Part shown: positions 14,465-22,208 of the stretch, piece after piece
Layout: the number at the start of each line of letters is the position of its first letter
Numbering within the stretch: position 1 is the first letter of the stretch
Assembly: GCA_020850945.1 (NCBI GenBank)
Contig: JADZDR010000058.1
Coordinates: 1-48,987, forward strand
Direction: 5' to 3'
DNA length: 48,987 nt
From: Acidimicrobiia bacterium
Lineage (GTDB): Bacteria > Actinomycetota > Acidimicrobiia > UBA2766
Notes under the pieces: model-generated
The model's input: only the letters and a program-made list of their open reading frames with translations
Databases searched by the model: none
Told to the model about the DNA's origin: nothing
Translations under genes and position numbers: made by a program

Positions 14465-16057
14465 TCAGAGGCGCTCGATCCGATCGGCACCGGCCCCCAC
14501 CCTGAACCGGGCCGAGGTCACGGCCGCGGCGTCGGGGTCGAACGTGTCGACCGTGCGGAACGTGACGAGGGTCTCCTCCGGTGTCACATCCACGACGACG
14601 TACCCCTGGTTGAGGAGGTCGGTGAAGGCCATGTACGGGTTCTGGGCGAGCGTCCAGTCCTCCGCCCAGTGGATGAGTCGCTCAGCCATGTCCCGCGGAA
14701 GCGGCTCGAGAAGCGTGCGTGGGTCGGGATCCGCGGTGAGCGAGCCTGTGCAGAAGTCGAAGGCGACGGTGGGTGACATGGGGGTGTCGTAGTCCTCGTG
14801 GAGGGTGCCGGCGAAGAAGAGGTGGAGGTCGCCGGACATGAAGACGACGTTCTCGACCCCCTCCTGCCCGAGGAACCCGAGGAGTCGCTTCCGGTCCGCC
14901 TGGTAGTCGTCCCAGTCCTCGGTCGGAGCGTAGATCCCGGCGTTGCGAGGCAACTTGGCGTTGAGTTTCCTGATCCAGGGCGCGTCGAGGTCGAGGAGTC
15001 GCCACGGCATGATCATGTACTGCTGGCCGATGAGGTGCCACGCCGCGCCCGACGTTCCGAGGCCATGGCGCAGCCAGTCCATCTGCGCGTCCCCGAGGAG
15101 CCGGCGGTCCGGAGCGTGCATCTGGGCGCCCGCCCGATGCAGGGACGACACGTTGTCGACGGCCCGGTCGCGGTAGCTGCGCAGGTCGAGGAGGAAGATG
15201 TCGGCGAGGTCGCCCCAGGGCAGTGTGCGGTGGATGCGGTCGGGTTCGGCCGGATCGCGCATCACGGGCATGTATTCGAACCACGCCTGTCGAGCAGCCG
15301 CGGTGCGGACCGCGTCGGCCGTGCGGTCGAAGCCGTTGTGGAACTCGCCGTCGTCCCACACGGTCACGCAGGGAAGCGCGGCATGGCAGTCCTGCAGGAG
15401 CGGGTTCGACTTGAAGGTGCGATGCACGTCCCGGTAGTCGTCGACGCCCAGCGTGCCCGTGTCGCTCACGTAGATGTAGTCGCCGAGATGGACGAGGAAG
15501 TCGGCCTCCTCGGCCACGATCGCCGTGTGTGACACGTAATGGGTGCCTCGTGTGCGCTGCTGGCACGAGGAGAAGACCAACCTGAGGTGATCGGGGGAGG
15601 AACCGGGTGCCGGAGCCGTGCGCAGGCAGCCGGTGCGGCTCGTCGAGCCGTCGGCGTGGAAGCGGTAGAAGAAGCGACCGTCGGCATTCAAGCCCGCCAC
15701 GCGGACGTGGGCGGTGTGATCCGACCCGGTGGTCGCCTCCACACTTCCGCCGGCCACGACGTGCTCGAACGTGGTGTCCTCGGCCACCTCCCACACGAGG
15801 GTCACGTCCTGGCTGCCCTCCACCGGCTGCACACGGGTCCAGATGACGGCTCCGTCGGGCGCGGGATCCCCGCACATGACTCCGTGCGTGAACGTCGCTG
15901 CCGCGTCCGGATCCGTGCTCAGACCCGAAACCCGTCGTGCGGATCCCGCCGCGATGCCGGCCACGCCGGCTCCGCCCGACGCGGCGAGGAGCCGCATGAA
16001 GTCCCGCCGCCCCACGCGTGTGCCCCCGGGCACGACCGATTCCGCTCCCATGCCCAC
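14465..16057 (-). CDS. phoD: PhoD-family alkaline phosphatase/phosphodiesterase, Tat-exported
   Basis: 530-aa secreted calcium/iron-type phosphatase. The N-terminus has a twin-arginine signal (GRRDFMRLLAASGG followed by a hydrophobic stretch). The PhoD N-terminal domain starts near FTHGVMCGDPAPDGAVIWTR. The catalytic domain contains VFSSCQQ, HLGDYIYVS and MSGDLHLFFAG, which carry expected metal ligands. The usual WDDHE motif reads WDDGEFHNGF here, with Gly for His, so specificity or metal use may differ from B. subtilis PhoD. ATG 16057 and ATG 16051 are both possible. First gene of the minus-strand run; a 7-bp palindrome lies just upstream. Confidence 0.9.
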   Translation of the reverse strand: MGMGAESVVPGGTRVGRRDFMRLLAASGGAGVAGIAAGSARRVSGLSTDPDAAATFTHGVMCGDPAPDGAVIWTRVQPVEGSQDVTLVWEVAEDTTFEHVVAGGSVEATTGSDHTAHVRVAGLNADGRFFYRFHADGSTSRTGCLRTAPAPGSSPDHLRLVFSSCQQRTRGTHYVSHTAIVAEEADFLVHLGDYIYVSDTGTLGVDDYRDVHRTFKSNPLLQDCHAALPCVTVWDDGEFHNGFDRTADAVRTAAARQAWFEYMPVMRDPAEPDRIHRTLPWGDLADIFLLDLRSYRDRAVDNVSSLHRAGAQMHAPDRRLLGDAQMDWLRHGLGTSGAAWHLIGQQYMIMPWRLLDLDAPWIRKLNAKLPRNAGIYAPTEDWDDYQADRKRLLGFLGQEGVENVVFMSGDLHLFFAGTLHEDYDTPMSPTVAFDFCTGSLTADPDPRTLLEPLPRDMAERLIHWAEDWTLAQNPYMAFTDLLNQGYVVVDVTPEETLVTFRTVDTFDPDAAAVTSARFRVGAGADRIERL

Positions 16058-16070
16058 TCTCTCGTCGTGT

Positions 16071-16087
16071 CATGGCAGGATGCCATG
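16071..16087. promoter_or_regulatory. 7-bp inverted repeat upstream of phoD
   Basis: CATGGCA (16071-16077), GGA, TGCCATG (16081-16087), starting 14 bases before the phoD ATG in the phoD/dnaE divergent region. It could be an operator or a leader hairpin for phoD. No regulator can be assigned; it does not resemble a clear PHO box. Confidence 0.3.
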
Positions 16088-16170
16088 CGATGTGGGGGTG
16101 GATCCAGTCGGGGCGGGGGCCGAGTTCACGCACGTGGGCGGGGGTCCGCCGCGGCGTGCGAGGGTGCCGA

Positions 16171-16176
16171 TAAGGT
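16171..16176 (+). promoter_or_regulatory. Putative -10 element of a leaderless dnaE transcript
   Basis: TAAGGT lies 7 bases before the dnaE ATG (16184) and there is no clear SD. In actinobacteria, a TAnnnT box at this distance usually means that transcription starts at or next to the start codon. No good -35 is seen. Confidence 0.4.
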
Positions 16177-16183
16177 AAGCCGG

Positions 16184-19100
16184 ATGGCGGATTCCTTCGT
16201 TCACCTGCACGTGCACTCGGAGTTCTCGATGCTCGACGGCGCGTCGCGCCTGTCCGAGCTCGTGACCTCGGTCGCCATGGACGGCCAGCCCGGCGTTGCC
16301 GTCACCGATCACGGGAACATGTACGGGGCCTTCGAGTTCTTCAAGGAGGCACGCGCGACGGGGGTGAAGCCGATCTTCGGGACCGAGGCGTACGTGGCCA
16401 CGACGGGGAGCCGCCACGACAAGGCGGTGTCGAGCGGCGACAACTACCACCTCACGGTCCTCGCCGAGACGAAGACCGGTTACCGCAACCTCATGTACAT
16501 CGCCTCGATGGCATTCATCGAGGGCTTCAGCTACAAGCCGCGTGTCGACCTCGAGTTGCTCGAGGAGCGCCGTGAAGGCCTCATCGTCACGACGGGTTGC
16601 CTCGGCTCCGAGGTGTGTCAGCACCTCCTCGCAGACGACTACGACGGCGCCCTGAAGACGGCCTCGACCTACCAGGATGTGTTCGGCAGGGAGAACTACT
16701 TCGTCGAGGTCCAGGACCACGGCCTGCCCGAGGACCGGATCGTGGTCCCCCAACTCGTCGACATCGCCCGTGCCATCGACGCCCCGCTCCTCGCCACGAA
16801 CGACAGCCACTACACGGACCACGACGACGCACAGGCACACGACGCGCTCCTGTGCGTGCAGACGGCGTCGCAGCTCGCCGATCCCGACCGCTTCAAGTTC
16901 AAGACAGACCAGTTCTGGGTGAAGTCGGCCGAGGAGATGCGCCACCTCTTCCGCGACCTGCCCGAGGCGTGCGACAACACGCTCCTCGTGTGCGAGCGGG
17001 CGAGCGTGGAGCTCGACAGCGGCCTCGACCTCCTCCCGGACTTCCCGGTGCCGGAGGGGTACACGCATGCGTCCTGGTTGCGGGAGCGAGTCTTCGAGGG
17101 TGCCCGCCGCAGGTGGGGCAACGAGCTCGGCGCAGATGTCGTGCAGCGGATCGAGTACGAGCTGGGCATCATCGAGGAGATGGGCTTCCCGGCCTACTTC
17201 CTGATCGTGGCCGACTACATCGACTGGGCACGCCGCAATGGCATCCGGGTCGGGCCGGGCCGGGGTTCGGCGGCGGGTTCGGCTGTTGCCTTCAGTCTCG
17301 AGATCACACAGATCGACCCCCTCGCCCAGGGTCTGATCTTCGAGCGCTTCCTGAATCCCGGCCGCAAGTCGTTGCCCGACATCGACGTCGACTTCGACGA
17401 CCGGGAGCGGGGGCGGGTCATCGATTACGTGGCCGAGAAGTACGGGCGCGAGAACGTCGCCCAGATCGTCACGTTCGGCCGCATTCTCGCCAAGCAGGCC
17501 GTGAAGGACGCCGCCCGTGTCCTCGGCTATCCGTACAAGATGGGCGACGACATCACGAAGCTGATGCCGCCGCCGGAGTTCGGGCGCCCCCCCGACCTCG
17601 CTCAGTCCCTCGAGAAGTCGAAGGATCTGGCCGAGCTCGTCGCCACGGACCCAGACGTCTCCCGCGTGTACGAGCTCGCCCGCGATCTCGAGGGCCTCGT
17701 GCGCCAGGAGGGGGTGCATGCGGCGGCAGTCGTCATGTCCCGGGATCCGCTCCTCGAGCACGTGCCGCTCGCCGTGACCAAGAACGAGGCGCGGGATGTC
17801 ATCACCCAGTTCGAGATGGCGGGCTGTGAGGAGATCGGCCTCCTCAAGATGGACTTCCTCGGCTTGCGCAACCTCTCGGTGATCGAGGATGCGCTGAGGC
17901 TCATCGAGCGCCGGGGCGGGTCGTGCGACATCGACCATGTTCCGCTCGATGACGCCGCCACGTTCGATCTCCTGTGCCGTGCCGACACGATCGGGGTCTT
18001 CCAGCTCGAAGGGGCGCCGATGCGTGCCCTCATCCGCCAGCTCCAGCCGACCGACTTCGACGACGTCGTCGCCCTCGTGTCCCTCTACCGACCGGGGCCG
18101 ATGGGAATGGGCATGCACACCGAATACGCCGAACGCAAGAACGGACGGCGTCCCGTCACGTACCCGCACGCCGATCTCGAAGAGGCCCTGGCGGGGACAT
18201 ACGGGGTCATCTGCTACCAGGAGCAGGTGATGGAGGTGGCGCGCACGATCGCCGGGTACTCCCTTCCCGAGGCGGACGACTTCCGCAAGGCGATGGGCAA
18301 GAAGAAGCGGGAGATCGTGGCGCGCCACGAGGAGAAGTTCGTGAACGGCGCCATCGACCGCGGCTACGGCGAGGAGCTCGGCCATGAGCTCTTCGAGACG
18401 ATCCGGCCCTTCGCCGACTACGCGTTCAACAAGAGCCACGCGGCCTGCTACGGCTACATCGCCTACCAGACGGCCTACCTGAAGGCGAACTATCCGGCGG
18501 AGTACATGTCGGCACTGCTCACGTCGGTGCGCGACGACAAGGACAAGCCCGCCGTATATCTGGCCGAGACACGTGACATGGGCATCAAGGTCCTCCCTCC
18601 CGACGTGAACCGATCGGACACCGACTTCTCCGTCGTGGAGGACGGGGTCATCAGCTACGGTCTCTCGGCCGTGCGCAACGTGGGGCGGGGCGTCGTCGAG
18701 TCCATCTTGGCCGAGCGCGACGAGAACGGTCCCTTCGCCGACTTCTTCGACTTCGCGAGACGTGTCGATGCGCAGTGCCTCAACAAGCGCACGGTCGAGT
18801 CACTGGTGCTCGGTGGCGCGTTCGACGCGATGCATCACAGCCGCAAGGGGCTCGTCGAGGTGCACGAGGCCGTGATCGACCTCACGCTCGAGAAGCGACG
18901 TCGTGAGGACGCCGGCCAGTTCTCGCTCTTCGATGCGGTGCCTGCCGGGGTTGGGGCCGTGACAGTAGAGCTTCCCCCGATCCGGGAAGACGAGTTCGAC
19001 CGCACGACCAAGCTGCGCTTCGAGAAGGAGATGCTCGGTCTGTACGTCTCGGACCACCCGCTGCGGGGCCTCGAGCGCGCCCTGCGGGCGAGCGTGGAAG

Positions 19101-19624
19101 CGACGATCGCCGAGGTGCTCGAGGCGAAGCCGGCAGGTGAGGTGAAATGGCTTGGTGGCGTCGTCGTGTCCGCCGACACGCGATTCACCAAGAACGGTGA
19201 CCGCATGATGATCCTCCAAGTCGAGGACTACACGGCATCCGCCGAGGTCATCGTGTTCGCGTCGACGCTGGCCAAGGCGCAGGTCAGGATCGAGGAGGAT
19301 CAGCCGTACCTGATCAAGTGCCGGATCGACACGCGAGACGAGGACGTGCGTCTCGCAGCGCTCGAGCTCGCCCGCCCCGACCTCTCGGCCGAGGCCAAGG
19401 CTGTGCGTGTGAGGATCAACTCGGCGCGGGTGACCGACGTGTGGGTCGCACGGGCGCGCCAGATCCTGTCGTCGCACCCGGGGAACTCACCTGTCTACCT
19501 CCACCTTCGCAACGCCGCTTCCGAGACCGTGGTCAGATTGCCCGATGACATCAAGGTGGAGGCGCGAAGTGGGCTCTTCGCCGAGCTCAAGGCCGAGCTC
19601 GGCTGCGAAGCCCTCCTCTCGTGA
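16184..19624 (+). CDS. dnaE: DNA polymerase III alpha subunit, DnaE type
   Basis: 1146-aa replicative polymerase. N-terminal PHP domain starts FVHLHVHSEFSMLDGA, with the metal-binding His residues retained. The polymerase core has GPGRGSAAGSAVAF, then SLPDIDVDFDD with two catalytic aspartates, and LKMDFLGLRNLSVIEDAL. Next come the tau/beta-interaction and HhH regions (YRPGPMGMG, ADYAFNKSHAACYGYIAYQT) and a C-terminal OB fold (EVKWLGGVVVSADTRFTKNG). Length fits DnaE1. ATG 16184 is required for the MADSFVHLHVHSEF start; the frame is open far upstream but is antisense to phoD. Its stop overlaps the next start (GTGA). Confidence 0.98.
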   Translation: MADSFVHLHVHSEFSMLDGASRLSELVTSVAMDGQPGVAVTDHGNMYGAFEFFKEARATGVKPIFGTEAYVATTGSRHDKAVSSGDNYHLTVLAETKTGYRNLMYIASMAFIEGFSYKPRVDLELLEERREGLIVTTGCLGSEVCQHLLADDYDGALKTASTYQDVFGRENYFVEVQDHGLPEDRIVVPQLVDIARAIDAPLLATNDSHYTDHDDAQAHDALLCVQTASQLADPDRFKFKTDQFWVKSAEEMRHLFRDLPEACDNTLLVCERASVELDSGLDLLPDFPVPEGYTHASWLRERVFEGARRRWGNELGADVVQRIEYELGIIEEMGFPAYFLIVADYIDWARRNGIRVGPGRGSAAGSAVAFSLEITQIDPLAQGLIFERFLNPGRKSLPDIDVDFDDRERGRVIDYVAEKYGRENVAQIVTFGRILAKQAVKDAARVLGYPYKMGDDITKLMPPPEFGRPPDLAQSLEKSKDLAELVATDPDVSRVYELARDLEGLVRQEGVHAAAVVMSRDPLLEHVPLAVTKNEARDVITQFEMAGCEEIGLLKMDFLGLRNLSVIEDALRLIERRGGSCDIDHVPLDDAATFDLLCRADTIGVFQLEGAPMRALIRQLQPTDFDDVVALVSLYRPGPMGMGMHTEYAERKNGRRPVTYPHADLEEALAGTYGVICYQEQVMEVARTIAGYSLPEADDFRKAMGKKKREIVARHEEKFVNGAIDRGYGEELGHELFETIRPFADYAFNKSHAACYGYIAYQTAYLKANYPAEYMSALLTSVRDDKDKPAVYLAETRDMGIKVLPPDVNRSDTDFSVVEDGVISYGLSAVRNVGRGVVESILAERDENGPFADFFDFARRVDAQCLNKRTVESLVLGGAFDAMHHSRKGLVEVHEAVIDLTLEKRRREDAGQFSLFDAVPAGVGAVTVELPPIREDEFDRTTKLRFEKEMLGLYVSDHPLRGLERALRASVEATIAEVLEAKPAGEVKWLGGVVVSADTRFTKNGDRMMILQVEDYTASAEVIVFASTLAKAQVRIEEDQPYLIKCRIDTRDEDVRLAALELARPDLSAEAKAVRVRINSARVTDVWVARARQILSSHPGNSPVYLHLRNAASETVVRLPDDIKVEARSGLFAELKAELGCEALLS

Positions 19625-20823
19625 GACGCGATCGGAAAGCGAGTCGGACTTCCCCCATGAGCGACGTTTCGACCGGGGTCCTCGGCGCAGAGAGCTCTGA
19701 GCGCGACCCCTATGTGGACCTGATCCGGGCGTTCAGTCTGCTCGTCGTCGTGCTCTGGCACTGGGTGTTCACGATCCTCGCCTTCACGCCCGGCGGGCCG
19801 AGGGCGACGAGTCCGCTGCAGTGGACGTATGCGCTGTGGCCGCTCACGTGGGTCTTCCAGGTCATGCCGCTCTTCTTCTTCGTGGGGGGATTCGCGCATC
19901 TCATGGTCTGGCGCAAGACACGTGCGCGTGGCGGCAGCTGGGCGGGTTTCGTGTGGGGCCGGCTGAGGCGTCTGCTGCCACCGGCACTCATCCTGATCGG
20001 GTTCTGGCTTGCAGTGGGCCTCGCGGCGATCCTCCTCGCCCACAACACGTGGGTGATACACGCGGCGTTGCTCATCATCAGCCCCCTCTGGTTCCTGGGT
20101 ATCTACCTGATCCTGGTCCTCATCGCCCCCATGATGATCTGGCTGCATGAGAGGTGGGGGGCCCTCATCCTCGTCTTCCTCGTCGGGCTCGCGGCCCAGA
20201 TGGACATCCTCCGGTTTGCGCGCGACACGACATGGGCAGGGCTCGTCAACCTCGTCTGCATCTGGGCCTTCTGCCACCAGCTCGGCTTCTTCTACCGCAC
20301 CATGGTCGACGCCTATCGCAGGCTCGGGTGGATGATGCTCTTCTCGGGGATGTTCACACTGCTCGCGCTCACCGGCACCGGGTTGTACCCGCGGTCGATG
20401 GTGGGTGTGCCGGGTGACAACATCTCGAACATGGGGCCGCCCACACTCGCCATGGTCGGACTCGTCATGCTCCAGGCCGGCCTCGCCCTGCTCCTCCGCC
20501 CGCCCGTGCTCCGCCGTCTCGAGTCCTCGCGTCGCTGGCAGTGGTTCAACACAGTGGCCAACAACTTCGCCCTGCCCGTCTATCTCTTCCACACGACCGG
20601 TATGGCGATCGCGATCGGGCTGCTCTACCTGCTCTTCGGATACCTGCCGCCGTCGACTCCCGATCTCGTGTGGTGGCTCACACGTCCACTCTGGCTCCTG
20701 CTGCCCCTCCTGTGCACGCTGCCGATCATCTACCTGTTCAGCGGGCGTGTCACGCGCAAGCAGCGCTCCCGCCCCGTGGCACCGGCCGGTGAGGATGCCG
20801 CGAACCCGGAGCACGCGTGGTAG
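19621..20823 (+). CDS. Acyltransferase 3 family membrane protein
   Basis: 400 aa from GTG 19621, which overlaps the dnaE stop (GTGA); ATG 19657 (MSDVSTGVLG) is an equally plausible start giving 388 aa. About ten membrane segments. The N-terminal family signature is YVDLIRAFSLLVVVLWHWVF, followed by VMPLFFFVGGFAHLMVWRK. Members O-acylate glycans, lipids or antibiotics at the membrane; substrate cannot be read here. Ends 9 bases before the converging stop of the flavoprotein gene, with no visible terminator. Confidence 0.88.
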   Translation: MRRDRKASRTSPMSDVSTGVLGAESSERDPYVDLIRAFSLLVVVLWHWVFTILAFTPGGPRATSPLQWTYALWPLTWVFQVMPLFFFVGGFAHLMVWRKTRARGGSWAGFVWGRLRRLLPPALILIGFWLAVGLAAILLAHNTWVIHAALLIISPLWFLGIYLILVLIAPMMIWLHERWGALILVFLVGLAAQMDILRFARDTTWAGLVNLVCIWAFCHQLGFFYRTMVDAYRRLGWMMLFSGMFTLLALTGTGLYPRSMVGVPGDNISNMGPPTLAMVGLVMLQAGLALLLRPPVLRRLESSRRWQWFNTVANNFALPVYLFHTTGMAIAIGLLYLLFGYLPPSTPDLVWWLTRPLWLLLPLLCTLPIIYLFSGRVTRKQRSRPVAPAGEDAANPEHAW

Positions 20824-20832
20824 AGACGCCCT

Positions 20833-22092
20833 TCAGTAGGCGCCGCGTCCCCGCATCGAGAACCGCCCCCACCTGTCGGGTGTGAACACATAGGCACGCG
20901 GGTAGTCCTCGTACATCCAGCGTGCCACGTTGCGGCGCGTCCACGCCGTGGAGCCGGCTATTCCGAAACCCCATTCGACGGCCCGCCGGTGCTTCATGAC
21001 GCCGAGCATGAACCGGGCGAAGCGCAGATCGCGTCCCACGTGGAGGTCGAGCCTGCGACGGTACGCCGTGACGGCGGCCGGTCCATCTGTGACATGGGCC
21101 GCCGCGATCGATTCCGCGGCGAGCCGTGCCGACACGAGCGCCTGGCCGATGCCTTCGCCCGTCATCGGATCGACCACACGGGCGGCATCGCCGACGAGGA
21201 GGGCCCGACCCGCACCGACGCACCCGAGATCGGGGTCGGAGGGGATCGGCCATGCCCATGCCCGCACGGCGCGATCGTCGGGGTCGACGTCGCCGATGCG
21301 TTCAACGACGTCGGGGCGGTGCAGGAAGTCCCGGTAGAGGCGGCCGAGCCCGCTGAGTGTGAACTTCCCGCGGGCGCTGGAGAGAGCCTCGCGGCACACG
21401 ACCCCGCAGTCTGCCGCGCGGCGCTGCACGCCGACCCCGATGTTCACACCGCCCCCGGGCATGGGGAAGATCCAGCCGTACCCGGGCAGGAGCTCCGCAG
21501 GGAAGTAGACGGACAGGACGTCACTCGCAGGCGCGTCGAGGTACTGGCGGATCGCGTGCATCCCGGGCAGCCGCCCGTCGGCTCGGCCGGCCACGGCGCG
21601 ACGCACCGTCGAGTAGGCACCGTCGGCTCCGATCACCCAGCGGGCTCGGATCGTCTCCCGTGCCCGGCCGGACCCGAGGGTCACCTCCACGCTGTCCCGT
21701 CCGGGCGTGAGCGCCGTCACGGCGCACCCGTCACGGACCTTGGCGCCCCCGGCGGCCGCCGCCTCGAGGAGCATGCGGTCGAGCTCTGCCCGCGCCATGA
21801 CGGCGCACATGACGGAAGGAGTTGCGGTCCCCCCGACCAAGGGGAGCTCGATCCGCTTTCCGTAGGGTCCGGTGAGGACAGTGCGGCGCACCGGCTGCAC
21901 GTGGGGGCGTACGTCGATGCCCAGCGTCTCGATCTCTCGCAGGGCGGTCGCCGTGAGACCGTCGCCGCAGGTCTTGTCGCGGGGGAAGGACGCCTTGTCG
22001 GTGATCACGCACTCGAGACCGAGGCGCATCGCCCAGAGCGCAGCGGCGGATCCGGCGGGTCCGCCACCTACGACCACGACGTCTGTGTGCAT
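20833..22092 (-). CDS. Geranylgeranyl-reductase family FAD-dependent oxidoreductase
   Basis: 419-aa flavoprotein. N-terminal VVVVGGGPAGSAAALWAM binds FAD; PRDKTCGDGLTATAL is the family PxxKxCGDG segment; RWVIGADGAYSTVRR and LLVGDAARVVDPMTGEGIG are the DG and GD FAD motifs. Family members reduce isoprenoid chains such as menaquinone or polyprenyl lipids, or act as related monooxygenases. In actinobacteria many lie near respiratory genes; here there is no such neighbour, so menaquinone reductase (MenJ-like) is only a possibility. ATG 22092; 116 bases separate it from the next minus-strand gene. Confidence 0.88.
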   Translation of the reverse strand: MHTDVVVVGGGPAGSAAALWAMRLGLECVITDKASFPRDKTCGDGLTATALREIETLGIDVRPHVQPVRRTVLTGPYGKRIELPLVGGTATPSVMCAVMARAELDRMLLEAAAAGGAKVRDGCAVTALTPGRDSVEVTLGSGRARETIRARWVIGADGAYSTVRRAVAGRADGRLPGMHAIRQYLDAPASDVLSVYFPAELLPGYGWIFPMPGGGVNIGVGVQRRAADCGVVCREALSSARGKFTLSGLGRLYRDFLHRPDVVERIGDVDPDDRAVRAWAWPIPSDPDLGCVGAGRALLVGDAARVVDPMTGEGIGQALVSARLAAESIAAAHVTDGPAAVTAYRRRLDLHVGRDLRFARFMLGVMKHRRAVEWGFGIAGSTAWTRRNVARWMYEDYPRAYVFTPDRWGRFSMRGRGAY

Positions 22093-22208
22093 GTCAGCAG
22101 CGTACAGGCTGTATCACCGCGGCCCCGTGGTGCGTACGTGCGGAGTGGGGCCTGTGCGTTGCGGTCGCTGTGCGAGGCGGTGAGGGCCTCCAGCGCCCCG
22201 CACCTCTC

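Noticed and set aside
16070-18439. 789-codon antisense frame over dnaE
   Set aside because: Mirror of dnaE codons; no recognisable motif.
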